Below, piece by piece: positions 1-9,366 of a stretch of 64,000 nucleotides of DNA; within the stretch, counting starts at the first letter, position 1, and each line of letters begins with the position of its first letter. Position numbers and translations under genes: made by a program. This DNA comes from Vogesella indigofera. Lineage in GTDB: Bacteria; Pseudomonadota; Gammaproteobacteria; Burkholderiales; Chromobacteriaceae. The notes beneath the pieces are model-generated. The model was not told where the DNA came from and made no database searches. It was given only the letters and a program-made list of their open reading frames with translations. The DNA is taken from assembly GCF_003633895.1 (NCBI RefSeq), contig NZ_RBID01000018.1, positions 123,145 to 187,144 on the forward strand, written 5' to 3'.

Positions 1-1155
1 CTGATCGACGGCCTGTTCGGCGCCGGACTGAACCGGCCGCTGGATACCGGCTGGCAGGCGCACATCGTCGCACTGGACGCCCTGCCCTGCCCGCGGGTGG
101 CGCTGGACGTGCCCAGCGGCCTCGATGCCTGGAGCGGCTGCGTGCAAGGTGCCGCCCTCCCCGTCGACCATACCCTGGCACTGCTGTGCCACAAGCCGGG
201 GCTGTTCACCGCCGACGGCCGCGACTACAGCGGCCGCGTCGAGCTATTGACCCTCGACTGCCCGCCGGCGCTGGTGCCGGCACCACAGGGCGAACTGCTT
301 GCGGCCAACCTTGCGCCGCTGCGGCGCCGTCACAACAGCAACAAGGGCAGCTTCGGCAGCGTCAGCATCATCGGCGGCTGCGCCGGCATGGGCGGCGCGG
401 CGCTGCTCGCCGGCCGCGCCGCGCTGGCCCTGGGGGCCGGCAAGGTGCGCATCCACAGCCTCGATGCGCGGCTGTCACTGGATCCGCTGTGGCCGGAGCT
501 GATGATTGCGCCGCTGGGCAACACCAGCAGCCTGGCCGCCGACGAGGTGGTCGCCATCGGCCCCGGCCTCGGCCAGAGTCCGCAGGCGCACCGCATCCTC
601 GCCAGCGTGCTGGCCCATCCCGGTGCGCTGCTGCTCGACGCCGACGCGCTCAACCTGCTGGCCGGCGACAGTGCCTTGCAGCAACAGCTGCGACAGCGCC
701 CGCGCCCGGCGGTGATCACCCCGCATCCGGCCGAGGCGGCACGCCTGCTCGGCTGCAGCACCGCCGCCGTGCAACAGGATCGCCTCGCCGCGGTACGTCG
801 CCTTGCAGCCGACCTTGGCGTGATCGCCGTGCTCAAGGGCGCCGGTTCGCTGCTCTGCGGCCCCGACGGCTACTACCGGCTGTGTGCGGCCGGCAACGCC
901 GCGCTGGCCAGTGCCGGCCAGGGCGACATCCTCAGCGGCAGCATCGCCGCGCTGCTGGCACAGGGCCAGGACGAAACCACCGCCGCCGGCAACGCGGTGT
1001 GGCTGCACGCCAGCGCCGGCGACCGCTATCTGGCCGACGCCGGCGGCCCGATCGGCCTGCGCGCCAGCAGCACGCTGCCGCTGATGCAGCAGCTGCTCAA
1101 CCAGCAACTCGCCAGCAGCGACCACGACCACCCCCACAGAAAGCCCCCGTTTTGA
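1..1155 (+). CDS. nnr: Bifunctional NAD(P)H-hydrate repair enzyme Nnr (5' end cut off)
   Basis: Repairs hydrated NADH/NADPH: the N-terminal NnrE domain epimerises and the C-terminal NnrD domain dehydrates using ADP or ATP. The frame is open from base 1, so the start lies outside the window. The visible part opens with the end of the NnrE domain (DGLFGAGLNRPL, VALDVPSG) and continues with a complete NnrD domain: GSFGSVSIIGG, VAIGPGLG, LLLDADALNLL, VITPHPAEAARLLG, VLKGAGSLL and the nucleotide-binding SAGQGDILSG. It ends in a His/Pro-rich tail overlapping the next gene by 3 bases. It carries one exact copy of the window-wide 14-mer repeat, which brings in two rare CTT leucine codons. Confidence 0.93.
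   Translation: MIDGLFGAGLNRPLDTGWQAHIVALDALPCPRVALDVPSGLDAWSGCVQGAALPVDHTLALLCHKPGLFTADGRDYSGRVELLTLDCPPALVPAPQGELLAANLAPLRRRHNSNKGSFGSVSIIGGCAGMGGAALLAGRAALALGAGKVRIHSLDARLSLDPLWPELMIAPLGNTSSLAADEVVAIGPGLGQSPQAHRILASVLAHPGALLLDADALNLLAGDSALQQQLRQRPRPAVITPHPAEAARLLGCSTAAVQQDRLAAVRRLAADLGVIAVLKGAGSLLCGPDGYYRLCAAGNAALASAGQGDILSGSIAALLAQGQDETTAAGNAVWLHASAGDRYLADAGGPIGLRASSTLPLMQQLLNQQLASSDHDHPHRKPPF
299..312 (-). repeat. Uptake-sequence-like 14-mer, exact
   Basis: TTGCGGCCAACCTT in nnr, read Leu-Ala-Ala-Asn-Leu with CTT leucine codons. Confidence 0.9.
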
Positions 1156-2051
1156 CCTCGCAACAAAAAGCCTACCTCTACGGCCTCGGTGCCGTACTCG
1201 CCTGGTCCACCGTGGCCACCGCCTTCAAGATCAGCCTGCAACACCTCAGCCCGGCGCAGCTGGTGCTGTACGCCAGCGCCTTTTCGCTGCTGTCGCTGCT
1301 GTCCATCCTCGCCTGGCAGGGCCGCCTCGGCGAGCTGCTGCCGGCGCTGCGCCAGCACTGGCGGCGCTCGCTGCTACTGGGCGCGGTCAATCCCTTCGTC
1401 TACTACCTGATCCTGTTCCAGGCCTACCACCTGCTGCCGGCACAGGAAGCGCAGGCGATCAACTACACCTGGGCGCTGACCATGACCCTGCTCGCCATCC
1501 CGGTGCTGAAGCAGAAACCGCGACCGCAGGACGCGCTGGCGGCGCTGGTCTGCTATGCCGGCGTACTGGTGATCGCCACTCGCGGCCAACCTTTGGCGCT
1601 GGAGTTCAGCAATCTCGCCGGCGTCGGCTATGCGCTGGTCTCCACCGTGCTGTGGGCCGGCTACTGGCTGTTCAATACCCGCGACCAGCGCGAGCCGGTG
1701 CTGGGGCTGACGCTGAACTTCCTGTTCGCTCTGCCGCTGGCCTGGCTGTGGTGCCTGTGGCGCGGCGAGCTGGGCCCGGTGGCATGGCAAGGCATCGCCG
1801 GTGCCGCCTATGTCGGCGCGCTGGAGATGGGCTTCACCTTCGTACTGTGGCTGGCGGCGATGAAACTGACCAGCAGCACCGCGCGCATCGCCAACCTGAT
1901 TTTCCTCGCGCCGCTGCTGTCGCTGCTGCTGATCTACCTGCTGATCGGCGAGCAGATCCTGTCCTCCACCCTCAACGGCCTGGCGCTGATCCTGGGCGGC
2001 CTGATCCTGCAAAAAATCCCGTTGCCGCGTCGCCCCGCCACCGGCGGCTGA
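1152..2051 (+). CDS. EamA/DMT-family membrane transporter
   Basis: About 299 residues with ten predicted hydrophobic segments in the two-fold EamA pattern (first half from GLGAVLAWSTVATAFK, second half from GVGYALVSTVLWAGYW), so a drug/metabolite-type exporter of the inner membrane; the substrate cannot be told from sequence. The start chosen is TTG at 1152 (LTSQQKAYLYG), which overlaps the nnr stop as TTGA and implies translational coupling; the frame is open far upstream but that stretch only mirrors nnr. No strong ribosome binding site is visible, so the start is less certain than the family. The tail is basic (PLPRRPATGG). Confidence 0.85.
   Translation: MTSQQKAYLYGLGAVLAWSTVATAFKISLQHLSPAQLVLYASAFSLLSLLSILAWQGRLGELLPALRQHWRRSLLLGAVNPFVYYLILFQAYHLLPAQEAQAINYTWALTMTLLAIPVLKQKPRPQDALAALVCYAGVLVIATRGQPLALEFSNLAGVGYALVSTVLWAGYWLFNTRDQREPVLGLTLNFLFALPLAWLWCLWRGELGPVAWQGIAGAAYVGALEMGFTFVLWLAAMKLTSSTARIANLIFLAPLLSLLLIYLLIGEQILSSTLNGLALILGGLILQKIPLPRRPATGG
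1580..1593 (-). repeat. Uptake-sequence-like 14-mer, 13/14
   Basis: TCGCGGCCAACCTT in the EamA gene, read Arg-Gly-Gln-Pro-Leu. Confidence 0.7.
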
Positions 2052-2129
2052 AAAAACCGCTGCGCCGGCACACCTGGCGCCAGCGGCTGCGTTACCATGA
2101 CCAATGCCTTATCTGTGCAGGGTGACGAC

Positions 2130-3659
2130 ATGAGCAGCATAAAAAGCCGGCTGGCGATCTGGATCATTTCGGTGCTGTCCGTCGTGATGGGGCTGACCGG
2201 TTTTCTCAGCTACGAAGCCGCCCGCGATGCCGAGGAACGCGACTACCTGCTGCTGAAGCAGGGCCTGCAGGAGCGGCTGGCGCTGTCGCTGCCGCATGGG
2301 GTGTGGCAGCTGGACGACCAGTTCATCCGCCTGACGCTGGACGCGGAGCTGAAATCGGCGGCGGTGGTCGGCCTGATGGTGGAAGGCGATGCCGGGTTGT
2401 TCTTCGGCCGCATGCGCAGCGCGGACGGCCGCATCACCTCGCTGGCCAGGGCGGCCCCGCCGCCGCACGACGAAACCCTGCTGCTGCCCATCCTTTACCA
2501 GCAGCGCAACAACCTCGGCCAGATCACGGTGTATCTGTCGCGCGACAAGATCACCACCCGGCTTGCCCACGAGCTGACGCGCCAGATCGTGCAGGTGCTG
2601 CTGATCAACCTGCTGCTGTTCATCATCCTGATCGCCGGTCTCAAACGCTACGTGTTCTCGCCGCTGCGCGAGCTGCAGCAGGCGCTGTACGGCGCCGCCC
2701 GGCTGGAAGCGGAGGCCGACCTGCAGCTGCCGAAAAGCCGCTTCAGCGAATACGCCGAGCTGGTCGGCGGCGTCAACCTGATCATCCACAAGATCAGCCG
2801 CGAGCTGGGCCTGCGCCGTGACGCGGAGCGGACCGCCATTGCGGAAAAGGAACGCGCCGAAGTCGCCTACCGGCAACTGCTGGACACCCAGAACACGCTG
2901 GTGGAAACCGAAAAACTGGCGTCGCTGGGCAGCCTGGTGGCCGGCGTGGCGCACGAGATCAACACCCCGGTCGGCATCACCCTCACCGCCGCCTCGCACC
3001 TGGCGCTGATCACCGGCCAGGTCGGGCAGCAGTTCCAGAGCGGCCAGATCAGGAAAAGCGAGCTGGAACGCTATCTCGACGACGCCCGCGAATCCACGGC
3101 GCTGATCCTGAGCAATACCGAGCGTGCGGCCAACCTGATCCAGAGTTTCAAGCAGGTCGCCGTCGACCAGACCAGCGAGGCGCGCCGCCAGTTCGACATC
3201 GCGCACTACATCGGCGAAATCATCACCAGCCTGCGTCCCAAGCTGCGCCACAGCAAGGTGGTGATCGATGTCGACTGCCCGCCGGAGCTGCAGATGGACA
3301 GCTACCCCGGCGCCTTGTCGCAGGTGCTGACCAACCTGCTGATGAATGCGCTGCTGCACGGCTACGACGACGGTGCCGAGGGCAGCATCCAGATCCGCGT
3401 CGACGCGATGGCCGAGCAGAAAATCCGGCTGTCGGTGACCGACGACGGCAAGGGCATTCCGCCGGAAAACCTGAAACGCATCTTCGAGCCGTTCTTCACC
3501 ACCCGCCGCGGCAATGGCGGCAGCGGTCTGGGCCTGCACATCGTGTTCAATATCGTGTTCAAACGCCTGGGCGGCACGATTCGGGTTGACAGCACCGTCG
3601 GGGAAGGCACATCTTTTATTCTGGTGCTGCCATGCACGGCACCGGAAACGGCCAACTGA
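2130..3659 (+). CDS. Membrane sensor histidine kinase
   Basis: About 509 residues. A first membrane helix near residues 9-28, a periplasmic sensing region of roughly 125 residues, a second helix (VLLINLLLFIILIAGL), a HAMP-like/coiled linker and a HisKA domain with the phosphoacceptor His275 in GVAHEINTP. The ATPase domain has the N box (NLLMNALLHG), G1 (DDGKGIPPENL), F box (FEPFFTT) and G2 (GSGLGLHIV). ATG 2130 is preferred over an in-frame ATG at 2097 because AGGGTGA precedes it. The next gene, 15 bases on, is an HD-GYP response regulator, so this kinase very likely feeds a cyclic-di-GMP output. The signal is unknown. Confidence 0.9.
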   Translation: MSSIKSRLAIWIISVLSVVMGLTGFLSYEAARDAEERDYLLLKQGLQERLALSLPHGVWQLDDQFIRLTLDAELKSAAVVGLMVEGDAGLFFGRMRSADGRITSLARAAPPPHDETLLLPILYQQRNNLGQITVYLSRDKITTRLAHELTRQIVQVLLINLLLFIILIAGLKRYVFSPLRELQQALYGAARLEAEADLQLPKSRFSEYAELVGGVNLIIHKISRELGLRRDAERTAIAEKERAEVAYRQLLDTQNTLVETEKLASLGSLVAGVAHEINTPVGITLTAASHLALITGQVGQQFQSGQIRKSELERYLDDARESTALILSNTERAANLIQSFKQVAVDQTSEARRQFDIAHYIGEIITSLRPKLRHSKVVIDVDCPPELQMDSYPGALSQVLTNLLMNALLHGYDDGAEGSIQIRVDAMAEQKIRLSVTDDGKGIPPENLKRIFEPFFTTRRGNGGSGLGLHIVFNIVFKRLGGTIRVDSTVGEGTSFILVLPCTAPETAN

Positions 3660-3674
3660 AGGGGGCGGCACGTG

Positions 3675-5255
3675 ATGAATCTCGACAATAACAATGACTG
3701 GCTGATCGACGACAGCAGCAGCCTGCAGGACAGCCATCCGGCACTGCGACCATGGAAAGTGCTGATCGTCGACGACGAAAAGGATGTCCACACCGCCACC
3801 CGGCTGGCGATCCAGGACCTGCGCTACAAGGAGCGGCCGCTGACGCTGCTCAATGCCTACAGCGCGCAGCAAGGCTTCGAGCTGGTGCGCGAGCATCCCG
3901 ACGTCGCGCTGATCCTGCTCGACGTGGTGATGGAAACCGACAATGCCGGCCTCAAGCTGGTACGGCGCATCCGCGAGGAGCTGGGCAACACCCTGGCGCG
4001 CATCGTGCTGCGCACCGGCCAGCCGGGGCAGGCGCCGGAACAGGACGTGATCCTCAATTACGACATCAACGACTACAAGACCAAGACCGAGCTGACGGTG
4101 CAGAAGCTGTTCACCGTGGTCATCGCCTCGCTGCGCGCCTATGAAAACCTGGTCGCCATTGAGAAAAACCGCCAGGGGCTGGGCAAGATCCTGGAAGGCG
4201 CCAGCGACCTGTACCAGCTGCGCTCGCTGAAGGAATTCGCCTCCGGGGTGCTGAAACAGATCAGCGCCATTCTCGATGTCGGCACCGACGGCGTGCTGTG
4301 CATGGAAAACACCCCCGCCAGCGCCGGGCGGCCGAAGCTGGAGGTACTCGCCGCCACCGGCGAGTTCGAGGTGCTGCTCGGCGGCGCACCGCTGGCCACC
4401 TTTCCGCAACTGCAGCAAGCGATCAACGACGCGCTGGCGGAGAAGCGCACCATCTACCGTCACCCCTACGACGTGCTGTACATCACCGCGCAGAACGGCC
4501 GCGAATTCGTGGTCCACTTCGAGCCGCCGTGGCCGCTGGAAGACGTGGAGCGCAACCTGCTGGAGGTGTTCTGCCAGCGCATTTCCTCCGCCTACGACAA
4601 CCTGTACCTGTACTCGCAGCTGGTCAGCGCCCAGGAAGCCACGGTGGTGGCGCTGGCCGACCTCGCCGAATTCCGCGACAGCGACACCGGCGAACACGTG
4701 CTGCGCGTGCAGCGGCTCAGCGATGCCATCGCCAGGGAGCTGCAGCGCATGGGCGCCTATCCGGAGCTGCTGACGCCGCAGTTCATGGAGATGATCGGCA
4801 TGGCCAGCATCCTGCACGATGTCGGCAAGGTCGGCACCCCCGACCACATCCTGTTCAAGCCCGGCAAGCTGGATCCGGAAGAGCGCGTCATCATGGAGCA
4901 GCACGCCGCCATCGGCGCCAACATCCTGCGCAAGGCCAGCAAGCTGGTGGAAGGTACCAGCTACCTGTCGCTGGGCGCCGACATCGCCGGCGGCCATCAC
5001 GAATACTTCGACGGCAGCGGCTACCCGCAGCGCCTGGCGGGGCAGGACATCCCGCTGGCGGCGCGCATCGTCGCCATCGTCGACGTGTTCGACGCGCTGC
5101 TGCACAAGCGGCCGTACAAGGAGCCGTGGACGCTGGGCGACACCATGAGCTACATCAACGGCCGCTGCGGCACCCAGTTCGATCCGCTGGTGATCGAGGC
5201 GCTGGACCGGCTGGTGCGCGACAAGCGCATCCCGATCAGGCTGCCGGAACAGTAA
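3675..5255 (+). CDS. Response regulator with REC, DUF3369 and HD-GYP domains
   Basis: About 526 residues. An N-terminal receiver domain (VLIVDDEKD, phosphoacceptor Asp83 in ILLDVVME) is followed by a DUF3369 sensor-like middle region (about 170-320) and a C-terminal HD-GYP domain: HDVGKVGTPDH (His381-Asp382), HHEYFDGSGYP and IVAIVDVFDAL. The intact HD and GYP residues predict an active cyclic-di-GMP phosphodiesterase controlled by phosphorylation from the kinase just upstream. GTG at 3672 is directly followed by ATG 3675 and either may start. A bidirectional hairpin terminator follows, separating it from adk on the other strand. Expected effects on motility or biofilm are family knowledge only. 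Confidence 0.92.
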   Translation: MNLDNNNDWLIDDSSSLQDSHPALRPWKVLIVDDEKDVHTATRLAIQDLRYKERPLTLLNAYSAQQGFELVREHPDVALILLDVVMETDNAGLKLVRRIREELGNTLARIVLRTGQPGQAPEQDVILNYDINDYKTKTELTVQKLFTVVIASLRAYENLVAIEKNRQGLGKILEGASDLYQLRSLKEFASGVLKQISAILDVGTDGVLCMENTPASAGRPKLEVLAATGEFEVLLGGAPLATFPQLQQAINDALAEKRTIYRHPYDVLYITAQNGREFVVHFEPPWPLEDVERNLLEVFCQRISSAYDNLYLYSQLVSAQEATVVALADLAEFRDSDTGEHVLRVQRLSDAIARELQRMGAYPELLTPQFMEMIGMASILHDVGKVGTPDHILFKPGKLDPEERVIMEQHAAIGANILRKASKLVEGTSYLSLGADIAGGHHEYFDGSGYPQRLAGQDIPLAARIVAIVDVFDALLHKRPYKEPWTLGDTMSYINGRCGTQFDPLVIEALDRLVRDKRIPIRLPEQ

Positions 5256-5279
5256 ACTGCCGCGCGGCAGGCGACAAAA

Positions 5280-5300
5280 AAGGCAGCCTGAGCTGCCTTT
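5280..5300. terminator. Bidirectional intrinsic terminator (HD-GYP gene / adk)
   Basis: GGCAGC-CTGA-GCTGCC stem flanked by A5 on the left and T5 on the right, so it can stop transcription from both converging genes. Confidence 0.85.
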
Positions 5301-5325
5301 TTGCTTGCCTGCGAGGCGACCGGAC

Positions 5326-6000
<675 letters not shown>

Positions 6001-6014
6001 TTAACTTCGTTGTG

Positions 6015-6785
6015 TTATCCGGAAAGGTTGGCCGCAAAGTAGGCGCGCACCCGGACCAGATCCTCCGGCGTGTCGACGCCGGCAGGTGGCGCCTCGGCCA
6101 CGCACTCCACGACGATGTCGTAACCGTGCCACAGCATGCGCAGCTGCTCCAGCGCCTCGAACTGCTCCAGCGGCGCAGGGGCCAGGCTGCCGTAGGTGTG
6201 CAGCAGGCTGGCGCGGTAGGCATACATGCCGATGTGGCGATACACCGGCAGGCCGGGCGGCAGCTGCGCCTTGTCGGCGGCGAAGGCATCGCGGGCATAG
6301 GGAATCGGTGCGCGGCTGAAGTACAGCGCCTTGCCGTGGCGGTCGAGCACCACTTTCACCACATTCGGATTGAACATCTCGGCGGCGTCATGGATGGCGT
6401 GCGCCACGGTGGCCATCGGTACCGCCCGCGCCGCCATCAGCGCGGCGAGGCGGTCGATCAGTGCCGGGTCGATCAGCGGCTCGTCGCCCTGCACATTGAC
6501 CACGATCGCGTCGTCCGGCAGCGCCAGCAGCGCGGCGACCTCGGCCAGACGGTCGGTGCCGCTGGGGTGATCAGCGCGCGTCAGCAGCACCTCGACGCCG
6601 TGCTGGCGGCAAACCGCCTCGATGCGGACATCGTCGGTGGCCACGATCACGCGGCTGGCGGCCGACTGCGCGGCACGCTCGGCGACGCGGACCACCATCG
6701 GCTTGCCGCCGATGTCCGCCAGCGGTTTTTCCGGCAGGCGGCTGGAAGCCAGTCGCGCCGGAATCACCACCACGAAACCGTTCAT
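6015..6785 (-). CDS. kdsB: 3-deoxy-manno-octulosonate cytidylyltransferase
   Basis: Activates Kdo with CTP to CMP-Kdo for lipopolysaccharide inner core synthesis. 256 residues, usual length; motifs [14 protein letters not shown] (nucleotide loop), [23 protein letters not shown] and [12 protein letters not shown] are intact. It overlaps the Trm112-family gene by an ATGA. The last codons (Ala-Ala-Asn-Leu) are formed by an exact copy of the window-wide 14-mer repeat. Grouping with lpxK places two lipid A/core steps in one operon. Confidence 0.97.
   Translation of the reverse strand: MNGFVVVIPARLASSRLPEKPLADIGGKPMVVRVAERAAQSAASRVIVATDDVRIEAVCRQHGVEVLLTRADHPSGTDRLAEVAALLALPDDAIVVNVQGDEPLIDPALIDRLAALMAARAVPMATVAHAIHDAAEMFNPNVVKVVLDRHGKALYFSRAPIPYARDAFAADKAQLPPGLPVYRHIGMYAYRASLLHTYGSLAPAPLEQFEALEQLRMLWHGYDIVVECVAEAPPAGVDTPEDLVRVRAYFAANLSG
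6024..6037 (+). repeat. Uptake-sequence-like 14-mer, exact
   Basis: AAGGTTGGCCGCAA over the last codons of kdsB. Confidence 0.9.
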
Positions 6786-6964
6786 TTCACTTCTTCCTCG
6801 GCGGCCAGCTCGCGGGCTTCGCCTTCCAGCATCATCGGGATGCCGTCACGGATCGGGTAGGCCAGGCGGTCACCCTTGCAGATCAGTTCCTGCGCGCCCT
6901 TGTTGTAGACCAGCGGGCCTTTGCACAGCGGGCAAACCAGGATTTCAAGAAATTTTGCGTCCAT
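6782..6964 (-). CDS. Trm112-family small zinc-binding protein
   Basis: 60 residues beginning [18 protein letters not shown]; an upstream in-frame extension was rejected because this start matches the family. CPLC supplies two potential metal ligands, but the second CxxC-like pair of eukaryotic Trm112 is reduced to one Cys (ELICKGD). YcaR-like proteins are regularly found between lpxK and kdsB. It overlaps lpxK by 20 bases and kdsB by 4. The molecular role in bacteria is poorly defined. Confidence 0.9.
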   Translation of the reverse strand: MDAKFLEILVCPLCKGPLVYNKGAQELICKGDRLAYPIRDGIPMMLEGEARELAAEEEVK

Positions 6965-7961
6965 TTTTTCGTTCCAGTTGGGACAGAATCCACGCGGACA
7001 GGTCCGGCTCCAGCCGGGCCGAAACCGGCAGAACCCATAGTCTAGCATGATTGATGCACTGCAACTTAACCGCATCCTTGGCGGTGACGATCACCGCATC
7101 GGCATCCTGTGGCAGATCGGCAGCGACGAACTGGTGATGGTCGGGAAAGGCGTGCGTGGCCGCCAGTTCCACGCCCAGCTCGCGCAGGGTGCGGAAGAAG
7201 CGCTCCGGATGGCCAATACCGGCCACCGCCACCACGCGCAGGCCGGCAAAATCGGCGGCAGTGCGCGGCGGCAGCTGGCCGGCGGCATGCACAAAGGCGC
7301 CAGCCTGCAGCCGCTGCCGGAACTGCGGTACCGTAGCCGGCAGGCGCAGGCCGGTGTGCGACTCGCCATTGATCACCAAGGCATCGGCTGCGGCCAACCT
7401 TGACACCGGTTCGCGCAGCGGGCCGCCGGGCAACAGGTGACCATTGCCGACGCCGCGAGCGCCGTCGAGCACGACGATCTCCAACGTGCGCGCCAGCGCG
7501 TAGTGCTGCAGCCCGTCGTCACTGAGGAGGAAACGGGTCTGCGGATGCAAGGCCAGCAGCAGGCGGCCGGCAGCGACGCGATCGCGCCCGACCACCACCG
7601 GCGCACCGCTGGCGGCCAGCAGCAAAGGCTCGTCGCCGACCTCGGCGGCGCTACTGAGCGGCGTCACCAGCGTCGGCTGCCGGTGCGCGCCGCCGTAGCC
7701 GCGGCTGATCACCCCCACCGGCACGCCCAGGCGGGCAAAGTCCTGCAGCAGCGCCAGCGTCAGCGGCGTCTTGCCGACGCCGCCGACATTGATGTTGCCG
7801 ATCACCACCACCGGCACCGGCAAGCGATTCGTACGACACCAGCCCAGCCGATAGGCCGTGCGACGCAAGGCCGCCAGCAGCGCAAACAGCCCTTCCGGCA
7901 AGGCCAGAAGGGCTGTCATCCACCAGGTCGGCTGATACCAGTGCCGCTCCAGCCGGGTCAC
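6945..7961 (-). CDS. lpxK: Tetraacyldisaccharide 4'-kinase
   Basis: Phosphorylates the 4' position of the lipid A disaccharide at the inner membrane. 338 residues: N-terminal membrane-associated helix ([19 protein letters not shown]), Walker A GGVGKTP, then ISRGYGG and the DDGLQH motif holding the catalytic Asp/His. Start is GTG 7961, which overlaps the exbD stop as GTGA. A 13/14 copy of the 14-mer repeat encodes Arg-Leu-Ala-Ala with AGG and TTG codons. Confidence 0.96.
   Translation of the reverse strand: MTRLERHWYQPTWWMTALLALPEGLFALLAALRRTAYRLGWCRTNRLPVPVVVIGNINVGGVGKTPLTLALLQDFARLGVPVGVISRGYGGAHRQPTLVTPLSSAAEVGDEPLLLAASGAPVVVGRDRVAAGRLLLALHPQTRFLLSDDGLQHYALARTLEIVVLDGARGVGNGHLLPGGPLREPVSRLAAADALVINGESHTGLRLPATVPQFRQRLQAGAFVHAAGQLPPRTAADFAGLRVVAVAGIGHPERFFRTLRELGVELAATHAFPDHHQFVAADLPQDADAVIVTAKDAVKLQCINHARLWVLPVSARLEPDLSAWILSQLERKNGRKIS
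7388..7401 (-). repeat. Uptake-sequence-like 14-mer, 13/14
   Basis: CTGCGGCCAACCTT in lpxK, read Arg-Leu-Ala-Ala. Confidence 0.8.
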
Positions 7962-8380
7962 GGCGCCCCCTGCTGGGTGGCAAAGGTCAGCTGCAGCAGC
8001 CCGGCGAGGCGGGCCGCCTCCATCACCGTCACCACTGCCTGGTGGCTGGCCTTGGCGTCGGCATTGATCACCACCACCGGTGCCGGGGACTTGCCACTGG
8101 CCTGGTGCTTCAGGCGCTCGCCGAGTTGCGTCACGTCGCTGCCGGCCACGGCCTCGCCATCGACCGCGTAACTGCCGCTGGCGCTGATGTCGACGCGCAG
8201 GCGGCTATCCTTCTGCATCTCCGCCGGTCCGCTGGCCTGCGGCAGATTGACTTCGAGTTCGGAAAAACGGGCGTAGGTGGTGGTCACCATCAGGAAGATG
8301 AGGATGACCAGCAGCAAGTCGATCAGCGGGATGAAGTTGATTTCCGGCTCTTCGCGATGACGGTGGCGGCGAAAGTTCAT
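7958..8380 (-). CDS. exbD: ExbD/TolR-family biopolymer transport protein
   Basis: 140 residues: short cytoplasmic N-terminus (MNFRRHRHREEPEINFIPLIDLLLVILIFLM region) with one membrane helix containing the conserved Asp of FIPLIDLLLVILIF that carries protons, then a periplasmic domain. Works with the ExbB-like channel encoded 11 bases upstream as a proton-driven motor. No tonB, tolA or pal gene is nearby, so whether this pair serves TonB uptake, Tol or an envelope task linked to the neighbouring LPS genes is open. Confidence 0.93.
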   Translation of the reverse strand: MNFRRHRHREEPEINFIPLIDLLLVILIFLMVTTTYARFSELEVNLPQASGPAEMQKDSRLRVDISASGSYAVDGEAVAGSDVTQLGERLKHQASGKSPAPVVVINADAKASHQAVVTVMEAARLAGLLQLTFATQQGAP

Positions 8381-8391
8381 GATCGTCCGCC

Positions 8392-9003
8392 TCAGTCGCC
8401 GCGACGCTCGCCGTGCACCGCTTCCAGCAGGTGCACCGCCTGCGCTTCCATCTCGACCAGCAGGCCGTCGATCTTGGCGCGGAAGTGGCGATAGAAGAAC
8501 ATGCTGGGGATGGCCACGATCAGGCCGAAGGCGGTGTTGTACAGCGCCACGGAAATGCCGTGCGCCAGCGCGCGCGGGTCGGTGCCGCCCGGCGCCTGCG
8601 AGCCGAAGATCTCGATCATGCCGATCACGGTACCGAGCAGGCCCAGCAGCGGCGCCATCGCGGCGATGGTGCCCAGCATGGTCAGGTAGCGCTCCAGCAG
8701 ATGCGCCACCACGCGGCCCTCGTCCTCGATCGCCTCTTTCATCACGTCACGGCTGCTGCCAAACTGACGCAGCCCGGCGGCGAACAGCCGGCCCAGCGGC
8801 GAATGGTCGCGCAGTTCGGTCAACATGCTCTGGCTCACCGCGGCACGGCGATATTCTTGCAACGTCTGCGACAGCAGGTTTGGCGGTATGATCAGCGCCG
8901 CGCGCAGACTGTAAAAACGCTCCAGTACGATGGTCGATGCCACCACCGACGCGAGAATGATGGTCCAGATCGGCCAGCCGGCCGCTTCAATGATTGACCA
9001 CAC
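8392..9003 (-). CDS. exbB: MotA/TolQ/ExbB proton channel family protein
   Basis: 203 residues from GTG 9003, chosen because GAGGA lies 7-8 bases upstream; a longer in-frame version lacks a ribosome site. First helix (GWPIWTIILASVVASTIVLERFY), a large cytoplasmic loop and two further helices (TIAAMAPLLGLLGTVIGMI; ALYNTAFGLIVAIPSMFF) with the conserved Thr/Gly-rich channel motif. First gene of the envelope operon that continues with exbD, lpxK, a Trm112 protein, kdsB and adk. Confidence 0.93.
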   Translation of the reverse strand: MWSIIEAAGWPIWTIILASVVASTIVLERFYSLRAALIIPPNLLSQTLQEYRRAAVSQSMLTELRDHSPLGRLFAAGLRQFGSSRDVMKEAIEDEGRVVAHLLERYLTMLGTIAAMAPLLGLLGTVIGMIEIFGSQAPGGTDPRALAHGISVALYNTAFGLIVAIPSMFFYRHFRAKIDGLLVEMEAQAVHLLEAVHGERRGD

Positions 9004-9093
9004 GGGCAATTCCTCAGGCGTTATCCAAGGCCGAGACTTTATCGGCTCAGGCTGCCGCCTGCAACCGCCACGCTTGGCCGGCGCCATGATGTT

Positions 9094-9112
9094 GCGCTTT
9101 AAACAAAAGCGC
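9094..9112. promoter_or_regulatory. Inverted repeat upstream of exbB operon
   Basis: GCGCTTT-AAACA-AAAGCGC, a perfect 7-bp inverted repeat with a 5-base centre, about 90 bases upstream of the exbB start. It could be an operator or a small hairpin; no known regulator motif is recognised. The remaining bases to xseA (9113-9366) are AT-rich and hold no gene. Confidence 0.35.
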
Positions 9113-9157
9113 TAAGTCGCGAATTTACAAGGGAATTACCCGCCCGCCCACAGCGCC

Positions 9158-9178
9158 TGTGCATAACTTTGTGGACAA
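9158..9178. promoter_or_regulatory. Pair of DnaA-box-like 9-mers
   Basis: TGTGCATAA (reverse of TTATGCACA) at 9158-9166 and TGTGGACAA (reverse of TTGTCCACA) at 9170-9178; a third near match, TGTGGATGA, lies at 9348. They sit beside an AT-rich stretch (about 9230-9325) between divergent exbB and xseA. Motif matches only. Confidence 0.3.
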
Positions 9179-9366
9179 CCCCGCCGCCGGCACGGCAAAG
9201 CCTTGCCGTTACTGGCCGGACATTACGGCAACATTATTGCCACAAAATCACTAAACCACTGATTAACAACAATTTTTAGTTTATCTATTTATGTGCCGGC
9301 TGCGTATTAAGATAAACAATCGACGCCAGCCGCTGCCCCAACCTGCCTGTGGATGACTTGACAAGC

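Noticed and set aside
186..1151. Upstream extension of the EamA gene inside nnr
   Set aside because: Arg-rich low-complexity translation out of frame with nnr; the transporter starts at TTG 1152.
2109..5105. Minus-strand open frame of 998 codons
   Set aside because: Antisense to the kinase and response regulator genes; Gln/His/Ala-rich composition typical of the mirror of GC-rich genes.
9113..9366. Chromosome origin
   Set aside because: Only three imperfect DnaA boxes and no dnaA/dnaN/rpmH/gidA neighbours.
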